The position numbers and the translations under genes are program-made. 5,160 bases of DNA from Candidatus Aminicenantota bacterium. Lineage in GTDB: Bacteria > Acidobacteriota > Aminicenantia > Aminicenantales > UBA8522. Every line of letters begins with the position of its first letter. The stretch's first letter is position 1. Shown in pieces: positions 1 through 5,160 of the stretch. The stretch lies in assembly GCA_003524335.1 (NCBI GenBank), contig DQHV01000347.1, positions 524 to 5,683 of the forward strand, read 5' to 3'. Under the pieces are notes generated by a model, which saw only the letters and a program-made list of their open reading frames with translations, was not told where the DNA came from and searched no databases.

Positions 1-354
1 ATGGGCGGGCTGGGCCTGGCCGTCGGCCTCATCATTACGGTCCTGGCCCTGATCTTGGCCTTCTACATCGCGGCTTTCAGCCTGATCCTGACCGGATGGC
101 TGAGCGCCGCCATCATGATCATCCGCCTCTTCAGCCCAGGATTTCTCGAACCTTACATGGATATTTATCCACTCGTCCCCGACCCCACCCTGAATACCGT
201 CATCTACATCATCGGCGCTCTTCTGATCGCGGCGCTGGGCTTCGGGATGTTCTGGCTGGGAACGCGGATGCTGAGGGGGGCCCGCTTCGTCTTCCGCTTC
301 CTGTTCGAGAAAATCAGGAATTCCCGTAAGCGCGCGCCCGCCCCCGCCTCATAA
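1..354 (+). CDS. Small membrane protein or C-terminal part of a DUF1700/HAAS-like membrane protein
   Basis: This frame encodes 117 aa from an ATG that is the first base of the window, ending in TAA. No upstream sequence is visible, so the true start and ribosome site cannot be judged, and the reading frame may continue to the left. Two hydrophobic stretches are clear: residues about 4-42, long enough for one or two membrane passes, and about 62-90. A short segment rich in Pro, Asp and Tyr (residues 45-61) lies between them. The tail (about 91-117) is basic, with several Arg and Lys, which suggests a cytoplasmic C-terminus. The pattern of a hydrophobic hairpin followed by an Arg-rich amphipathic tail resembles the membrane end of DUF1700/HAAS proteins, which often accompany PadR-type regulators. 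That is an impression only; no diagnostic motif is visible. The gene runs tail-to-tail into the protease gene on the other strand. Confidence 0.7.
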   Translation: MGGLGLAVGLIITVLALILAFYIAAFSLILTGWLSAAIMIIRLFSPGFLEPYMDIYPLVPDPTLNTVIYIIGALLIAALGFGMFWLGTRMLRGARFVFRFLFEKIRNSRKRAPAPAS

Positions 355-364
355 TTATATATTT

Positions 365-3300
365 TTATTTCACTCTGACCGGGAAGGGCGGACGGACCGG
401 CTTTTTTGGCGGATTCACCTTGAGCTCCTCCATAACCACCTGGATGGCCTTCTCGAGCTGCGGGTCGTGTCCGGCCGCGACTTCGGCCGGCCACTGCTCG
501 ACCTCGATGTCGGGGGGGACGCCCTCGTTCTCGACAATAAACCCATCCTCGGTCCAAATCCCCAGGTTGGGTGCGGTGACCCTTCCGCCGTCCATCAGGA
601 CTGGGAAGCCCAGGATGCCGACCAGGCCTCCCCAAGTGCGTTTACCGATGAGCTTGCCCAGCCCGGACTTCCGGAACAGCCAGGGCAGGAAATCGCCGCC
701 GCTCCCCGCGGTCTCGTTAACCAGCATGACTTTGGGGCCGGGAATCATCGCGTTCGGAGTCCGGTAGTCATGCCCGTAGCGGGTCGCCCACATGGCGAAG
801 TACTGCCTCTGCAGGAAATAGATGTAATAATCGGCCAGCGAGCCGCCGCCGTTGAAGCGCTCATCGACAATGATCGCCTCCTTGTCGGCCTGAGGGAAAA
901 AGTAGCGCTTGAAATACATGTGGCCGAAATTGGCGGTGTCGGGGACATAGACGTAGGCAACCCGGCCGCCCGTCGCCTTCTCCACCTTCTTCAAGTTGCC
1001 TTCGACCCAGTCGCGGTTGCGGAGCGCGTACTCATCGGCGACGGGAACGACTTGAACTGTCCGCGATCCTGTTCCGTCCGGGTTCGGCCCGACCATGATC
1101 TCCACAATCTTGCCGGCCGTGTTTTCGAACAGGCTGTAGGGATCGGTCGGAGGCCGGAGGTCTGTGCCGCCGACGGCCAGCAGGTATTCTTCTTGTTTGA
1201 CATCCACACCGGGCTCGGTGAGCGGCGAGCGGAGCTCCGGGTTCCAGTTCAGCCCGCCGAAAACCTTCTTGAACTTGTACCGCCCGTTCTCGACGGCGTA
1301 GTCCGCGCCCAGGAGCCCGCCGGCCACCCGCTTGGGCTCGAAGAGCTGGTCACCGCCGCCGCTGTAGCTGTGTCCGACAGCCAGCTCGCTGCACAGCCAT
1401 TGAATCAGCCGGTTGAGGTCATTGCGGCAGCTCAGATCGGAAACGAAAGCGGCGTACTTTTCCCGCATGGCCGTCCAGTTGGCGCCGTGCATGTTGGGGT
1501 CGTAGAAGAAGTCGCGGTTGATCCGCCAGACCTCGTTGAAAATCTGGTTCCACTCGGCGCGGGGATCGATCCGGACCTCGATCGTTTCGAGGTTGAGTCT
1601 CCCCTTCCCCGGCTCGGGCTTTCCCGCGGCCGGCACGATCCAGAAGGAGCCCTTGAGCATATAGCCCATCTTTTTCCTGTCCGCCGTCAGGAGGAAGTTC
1701 TCAGCCTCCTGGATGACGACTTCATCCTTGCGGGCTTTCATATCATAGCGGTGGAGAGACCCGGCCAGCCCCTGCTCTTCGACCGGAGCGCCGCCCTCGG
1801 CGGACTTCGTCTCCAGATAATAGACCTGCCCTTCTTCGCCCGCCTGGAGGTTCCAGTAATAGCCGCTGGAAACCGGAAGGGCCAGGATGCGGTGGTCCAG
1901 GCCGTCGAAGTCGATCCGGAATATCTCCTCCGGCTTTTCCTCGGCCTTCTTCTCTGTTCCTTTTGCTTCGTCCTTCTTTTGCTCCTGTGCCTTCGCCGCC
2001 TCGGGCGCCTTAATTTCCTTCTTTTCTTCCTTCTCCGCCGGCTTCTCCTCGTCGCTCTCTTTGGCCAGCGGCGATGGCAAATCCTTTCTCAACACCGCGA
2101 GGTAGATCGAGTTCGTCATCCGCATGTCGGCGTTGGACTGGTCAAACCAGTTCTTGACCGGCCCGGCGTCGGTGCTCCCGAAAAAGTAGAGGTACTTACC
2201 GCTCTTGTCGAAGACCGGTTCCGCGGCTTCACTCAGACCATCGGTGACGGGAAATGACTTGTTCTGCTCCAGGGAATAGACATGAATCCTCTGGATGGAC
2301 GCCGTTGTGTTGAGGGTGTAGGCGATCCACTTGGAATCGGGAGACCAGACCGTGGTCGTCGTCCTGGCGCGGAAGGGACCGTAGTAGTATTCCTGGCCGA
2401 TCTTCTTAACGGCTTCCGTCTTGAGGTCGATCCAGAAGAGGCTCATGGAATTGTCGGCAAAAGAGATTTTCTGGCTGTCGGGCGACCAGACGAGAGAATC
2501 ATAAAAGCCGGCCCCGTTGAGTTTGTACCGCTTGGGCTCGCCCTTGCCGTCCTGGCTGCGCACATAGAGCTCGTACTCCCCGGCTTCATTGGAGACATAG
2601 GCAATGGATTTGCCGTCCGGAGACCAGACGGGCGTCCGCTCGTGGGCGCCCGGGGTGTTGGTGAGGTTGCGGAAGTCGCCTTTCTCGGCCGGGACGGTGA
2701 CGATCTCGCCGCGAAACTCAAAAACGGCGCGGGCGCCGGAGGGTGAGATAGAGCCGCTCCGGACCCACTGCGGGCCCCGGACGTAGCGCGGCCGGAGCTC
2801 GAGGAGGTCGGCAGCGAGGCCGAGGGTGAGCTTGGTCGTCTTGGCTGTCTGCGGGTCAAAAAGATGGAGATAGCCGGCCTGCTCGAAGATGATCTTCCCG
2901 GCGCCGGTGGAGGCGTTGAGGATGGGGAAGTCGCTGAAGCTCGTCAGCGGCTTGATCTCTTTCGTCTTGCGGTCGAAAGAGACCAGGTTGAACTCTCCGT
3001 TCCTGTCGGAGAGGAAATACATCTTATCCCCCAGCCACATCGCTTTGACGTCATTCGAGCGGCCCTTGGGTTGGGGGATTTTTTCGACCGAATAATCGCT
3101 CACCTTGAGGATCCAAATTTCCGAAACCCGGCCGCCCCGGTAGTGCTTCCATTGAGTGAAGGCATCCTGAAGCGGGTTATAGGCGATATATTGCCCGTCC
3201 GGAGAAAACGCCGCCCGGTAGATCGAAGGGATCTTGAATTCCTCGGGAAACCCGCCCTGGACGGAAACGCGGTAAAGCTTGAGGCTCCCGGGCGTCGCCA

Positions 3301-3712
3301 TGCTGCGGGTCGATACAAAATAGACCGAAGCCCCGTCGGCCGTAAATCCCTGGACGAGGTCAATGCCGGGATGCCAGGTCAGGCGCTTCGGGATGCCGCC
3401 CTCGGCCGACACGATATAAACATCCAGGTTCCCTTCGTACTGAGCGCTGAAGGCGATCCATTTCCCGTCGGGCGAAAAGGCGGGGCTGTATTCGACGCCG
3501 ATATCGGTCGTGAGCTGCCTCGGGCTTCCGCCGTCGAGGTCGGCCACCCAAAGGTTATTGGCATAGACAAAGGCAATTCGCGATTGGCTGATCGCCGGCT
3601 GGGCCAGAAGGCGCGTGTCCTTCGCGTCTATCCCGGCCGCCGTCTGAGAAAAAATGGCGAGCCCAAGAATAAAGATGAACGCACCCAGAATTCGCGAAGA
3701 TTTCTTAAGCAT
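365..3712 (-). CDS. Exported Tricorn-like protease, peptidase family S41
   Basis: This 1115-aa protein is a serine protease homologous to archaeal Tricorn, which cuts short peptides released by larger proteases. Residues 1-26 form a signal peptide (basic start, hydrophobic core, likely cleavage near Ala26), so it probably acts in the periplasm or outside, unlike cytosolic Thermoplasma Tricorn. Order: first beta-propeller about 35-300, with SPDG repeats at 80 and 170; second propeller about 315-695, with SPDG or SPDS repeats at 364, 410 and 458; a Lys/Glu-rich linker at 552-596; C1 domain about 712-790, with the family motif around 717-745; PDZ about 800-890; S41 domain about 905-1095. Candidate catalytic residues are His781 (VGHSY), Ser1004 (AGSGGD) and Glu1061 (VENEGVPPD), with Gly957 and Asp1007 nearby. 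Their spacing closely follows Thermoplasma His746, Ser965 and Glu1023. Length fits the family (about 1050-1150). The ATG is supported by GGAGG four bases upstream. It probably forms a large oligomer, as Tricorn does. Confidence 0.95.
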   Translation of the reverse strand: MLKKSSRILGAFIFILGLAIFSQTAAGIDAKDTRLLAQPAISQSRIAFVYANNLWVADLDGGSPRQLTTDIGVEYSPAFSPDGKWIAFSAQYEGNLDVYIVSAEGGIPKRLTWHPGIDLVQGFTADGASVYFVSTRSMATPGSLKLYRVSVQGGFPEEFKIPSIYRAAFSPDGQYIAYNPLQDAFTQWKHYRGGRVSEIWILKVSDYSVEKIPQPKGRSNDVKAMWLGDKMYFLSDRNGEFNLVSFDRKTKEIKPLTSFSDFPILNASTGAGKIIFEQAGYLHLFDPQTAKTTKLTLGLAADLLELRPRYVRGPQWVRSGSISPSGARAVFEFRGEIVTVPAEKGDFRNLTNTPGAHERTPVWSPDGKSIAYVSNEAGEYELYVRSQDGKGEPKRYKLNGAGFYDSLVWSPDSQKISFADNSMSLFWIDLKTEAVKKIGQEYYYGPFRARTTTTVWSPDSKWIAYTLNTTASIQRIHVYSLEQNKSFPVTDGLSEAAEPVFDKSGKYLYFFGSTDAGPVKNWFDQSNADMRMTNSIYLAVLRKDLPSPLAKESDEEKPAEKEEKKEIKAPEAAKAQEQKKDEAKGTEKKAEEKPEEIFRIDFDGLDHRILALPVSSGYYWNLQAGEEGQVYYLETKSAEGGAPVEEQGLAGSLHRYDMKARKDEVVIQEAENFLLTADRKKMGYMLKGSFWIVPAAGKPEPGKGRLNLETIEVRIDPRAEWNQIFNEVWRINRDFFYDPNMHGANWTAMREKYAAFVSDLSCRNDLNRLIQWLCSELAVGHSYSGGGDQLFEPKRVAGGLLGADYAVENGRYKFKKVFGGLNWNPELRSPLTEPGVDVKQEEYLLAVGGTDLRPPTDPYSLFENTAGKIVEIMVGPNPDGTGSRTVQVVPVADEYALRNRDWVEGNLKKVEKATGGRVAYVYVPDTANFGHMYFKRYFFPQADKEAIIVDERFNGGGSLADYYIYFLQRQYFAMWATRYGHDYRTPNAMIPGPKVMLVNETAGSGGDFLPWLFRKSGLGKLIGKRTWGGLVGILGFPVLMDGGRVTAPNLGIWTEDGFIVENEGVPPDIEVEQWPAEVAAGHDPQLEKAIQVVMEELKVNPPKKPVRPPFPVRVK
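1925..2059 (-). other. Lys/Glu-rich low-complexity linker in the protease
   Basis: These codons encode residues 552-596, a stretch made almost entirely of Glu, Lys, Ala, Asp, Gln and Pro. It lies inside the second propeller region, between the blade ending near residue 545 and the strand starting at about 597 (IFRIDFDG). It is likely a disordered or helical charged loop. Similar charged inserts at this point are usual in bacterial Tricorn homologues, so it is probably not an assembly error. No stop or frame change occurs in it. Confidence 0.85.
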
Positions 3713-3798
3713 GTTTCCTCCGTGTTAGATCAGACTCATTCCCTTAGATAGTAATACGAAGGCCGCTTCCAAAAGGTTCTGACGGCAAAACGGACTCT
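3713..3798 (-). other. Intergenic spacer between gltS and the protease gene
   Basis: These 86 bases separate the gltS stop from the protease ATG. I see no strong hairpin followed by a T run, so no intrinsic terminator, which fits read-through from gltS. A weak promoter-like pair occurs on the minus strand (TTGGAA, 16 bases, TATCTA), matching only four and three of six consensus bases, so independent transcription is possible but not shown. Confidence 0.5.
3717..3721 (-). promoter_or_regulatory. Ribosome binding site of the protease gene
   Basis: On the minus strand this reads GGAGG, followed by AAAC and the ATG. It is a near-perfect Shine-Dalgarno core at a short spacing of four bases, and it fixes the start just before a standard signal peptide. 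Confidence 0.85.
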
Positions 3799-5031
3799 TC
3801 ATTTCAGGACGTTCAGGAAAATCGTGATGATCACGGCGTTGGTGAAGTCGATGAAGAAGGCGCCGACCATGGAGACGACGAGAAAAGCATGCTTCGACCT
3901 CCCGTATCGCTCGACGATGGTCTTCATGCTGGCCATGGCGTTGGCCGTCGTCCCCATCATAAACCCGAAAAACCCGCTGCTCATCACTGCCGACTCATAA
4001 TCGCGCCCCATGAGGCGGAAGACCGGCCAGAGGCAGGCCCCGGCGATCAAGACGATCTGCCCGACCAGGATGACGACGAGCGGCAGGACCAGCCCGGCCA
4101 GCTCCCAGAGCTTCAGGGTCATCAGGGCGATGACCAGGAAGAGCTGGAGGGCGACATGGCCGATGTCGTCGATGGTCCGCTGAGAGAGCCCCAGCCAACC
4201 GGTCAAGTCGTCGAAATTGCGGAGGATGGCGGCGACGAGCATCGCGCCGATGTAGGCCGGCAGAGTGAACCCGATCCTGGTGAAGAGATTGCTCAGCCAG
4301 GAGCCCGCCCACATCGCGATCATGATGACGACAAGGTTCTGGAGCAGGAGATAGGCCTCTCTGTCTTCATCGGCCGGAGCCTTTACGGGCCGCTCCCCCA
4401 TTTTTTCCTCGACTATATTCTCGGCCGTGGCCGCATCGAACGCCCGCTCCTTTAGCTGGGCTTTTTTCAGTCTGTGCCGCTCGATGAGGAATGTGCCGAT
4501 CGGGCCGCCGAGCAGGCCGCCGCAGACGATACCGAACATGGCCGCGGCTACGGCCACGGTCGCCGCGCCCGCGACTCCCGCCTTTTCGAAGAGCGGCGCA
4601 AAGGCCAGCCCGGTGGCCGGACCACCCGTTAGAGTCACAGAACCGGCCAGCAGCCCAAACAATGGATGAAGCCCGAAGGGCAGGGCGATCAGGATTCCCA
4701 GGACGTTCTGGAGAACGGCGAAGACGGTAGCCACGCCGAAGAATATGAGAACCTGGCGGCCCCCCTTCTTCAGGAATGAGACGCTCGCCCCGAACCCGAT
4801 GGTGGTGAAGAAGGCGATCATCAGCGGGTCACGCAGGGTGGTGTCGAACTCGAAGAACGTCAGGTCGAAGGAGCGGGCGAAAAGGGTCAGGCCGGCGATG
4901 AGCAGACCGCCCACTACGGGGGCCGGGATGTTGACGCGCTCGAGGGGACGGATGAGGCGGCGGAGGCCGTAGCCGACAAATAGGACAAGGCCCGAGAAGG
5001 CCACGGTGTGGATAAAGTTCAGCCTAAGCAC
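3799..5031 (-). CDS. gltS: Sodium/glutamate symporter, GltS (ESS) family
   Basis: This 410-aa inner-membrane protein matches the ESS family, which imports glutamate or related anions with sodium. It has about ten membrane segments in two inverted halves, joined by a polar cytoplasmic loop at about 184-226. Family signatures are visible: IPAPVVGGLL at 35-44, LRDPLMIAFFTTIG at 66-79, a first re-entrant loop at 131-145 (SVTLTGGPATG), LMTLKLWELA at 303-312, a second re-entrant loop at 351-369, and AFLVVSMVGAFFID at 382-395. E. coli GltS has 401 aa, so this is full length. I chose the GTG at 5031 because AGAGGA lies five bases upstream and the N-terminus then matches the family. The frame continues to a TTG at 5085, which lacks a ribosome site. 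The protease gene follows after 86 bases on the same strand. Changes in both re-entrant loops leave the exact substrate open. Confidence 0.93.
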   Translation of the reverse strand: MLRLNFIHTVAFSGLVLFVGYGLRRLIRPLERVNIPAPVVGGLLIAGLTLFARSFDLTFFEFDTTLRDPLMIAFFTTIGFGASVSFLKKGGRQVLIFFGVATVFAVLQNVLGILIALPFGLHPLFGLLAGSVTLTGGPATGLAFAPLFEKAGVAGAATVAVAAAMFGIVCGGLLGGPIGTFLIERHRLKKAQLKERAFDAATAENIVEEKMGERPVKAPADEDREAYLLLQNLVVIMIAMWAGSWLSNLFTRIGFTLPAYIGAMLVAAILRNFDDLTGWLGLSQRTIDDIGHVALQLFLVIALMTLKLWELAGLVLPLVVILVGQIVLIAGACLWPVFRLMGRDYESAVMSSGFFGFMMGTTANAMASMKTIVERYGRSKHAFLVVSMVGAFFIDFTNAVIITIFLNVLK

Positions 5032-5036
5032 TTTCG

Positions 5037-5042
5037 TCCTCT
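5037..5042 (-). promoter_or_regulatory. Ribosome binding site deciding the gltS start
   Basis: On the minus strand this reads AGAGGA, five bases before the GTG at 5031. The alternative in-frame start, TTG at 5085, has no purine-rich site upstream and would add 18 polar residues not typical of GltS proteins. An in-frame TGA at 5089-5091 closes the frame further upstream. Confidence 0.75.
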
Positions 5043-5112
5043 TCTCGGAGTCGGCCAGTCCGCGATCAGAAATAAGAGCGTACAATATTCAAAGCCCGAA
5101 TGCAAAATAAAT

Positions 5113-5121
5113 GGGGGGGGG
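5113..5121. repeat. Run of nine G in the gltS upstream region
   Basis: Nine consecutive G on the plus strand (nine C on the coding strand of gltS) lie about 80 bases before the chosen gltS start. Such runs can vary in length by slippage and are also common places for sequencing error. The surrounding bases 5043-5160 hold no gene I can recognise. Confidence 0.9.
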
Positions 5122-5160
5122 CAAAGGCGAAGGGTGTGGGTGAGGAAGTCCGTGGACGAC

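Noticed and set aside
330..337. GC alternating palindrome near the end of the membrane gene
   Set aside because: It lies inside coding sequence for the basic tail, is only eight bases, and is too far from the T-rich stretch to form an ordinary intrinsic terminator.
467..2257. Long open frame of 596 codons on the plus strand, antisense to the protease
   Set aside because: It lies in the antisense frame that pairs codon-for-codon with the protease. Stops there need sense codons TTA, CTA or TCA, which GC-rich genes rarely use. The translation has no recognisable domain, while the opposite strand has a full family match.
2864..3751. Open frame of 295 codons on the plus strand, antisense to the protease N-terminus
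   Set aside because: It is in the same codon-paired antisense frame as the 467-2257 stretch and covers well-formed propeller repeats and the signal peptide on the other strand. It has no family features of its own.
3713..3798. Possible terminator after gltS
   Set aside because: The best inverted repeat (GAAG with CTTC around a four-base loop) is too weak and lacks a T run.
3889..4455. Open frame of 188 codons on the plus strand over gltS
   Set aside because: The translation is rich in His, Asp, Pro and Gln, as expected from antisense reading of membrane-segment codons. The gltS match on the minus strand is clear.
5111..5143. ATG followed by a Gly-rich short frame at the right edge
   Set aside because: It reads only ten codons before TGA, and the Gly content comes from the G run. 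There is no ribosome site.

Overview
The window is GC-rich (roughly 60 percent by eye) and tightly packed. It holds three protein genes and no recognisable rRNA, tRNA, mobile element or CRISPR array. The organism looks like a Gram-negative-type bacterium. The main gene encodes a secreted, very large Tricorn-type S41 protease, a class common in Acidobacteriota, Aminicenantota and Bacteroidota. The wording of its propeller and C1 domains recalls the Acidobacteriota/Aminicenantota versions, but that placement is an impression from family style, not a search result.

Layout: (1) Bases 1-354, plus strand: a small membrane protein, or the C-terminal membrane part of a larger one that begins outside the window. 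(2) Bases 365-3712, minus strand: an exported Tricorn-like protease of 1115 aa, with signal peptide, two beta-propellers, a Lys/Glu-rich linker, C1, PDZ and catalytic S41 domains. The candidate catalytic residues are present. (3) Bases 3799-5031, minus strand: a sodium/glutamate symporter of the GltS (ESS) family, 410 aa from a GTG start that has a good Shine-Dalgarno sequence. (4) Bases 5032-5160: leader or intergenic DNA with a run of nine G and no clear gene.

The transporter and protease genes lie in the same direction, 86 bases apart, so they may be co-transcribed with the transporter first. A reasonable but unproven reading is peptide scavenging: the protease shortens peptides outside the cytoplasm and the symporter imports a resulting amino acid or carboxylate. 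The plus-strand membrane gene converges on the protease gene, with only 10 bases between the stop codons.

I see no clearly undescribed system. The points most worth checking are family-level departures: the Tricorn S1-pocket aspartate appears replaced, the protease has exactly two cysteines just before its catalytic histidine, and both re-entrant loops of the GltS protein differ from E. coli GltS.
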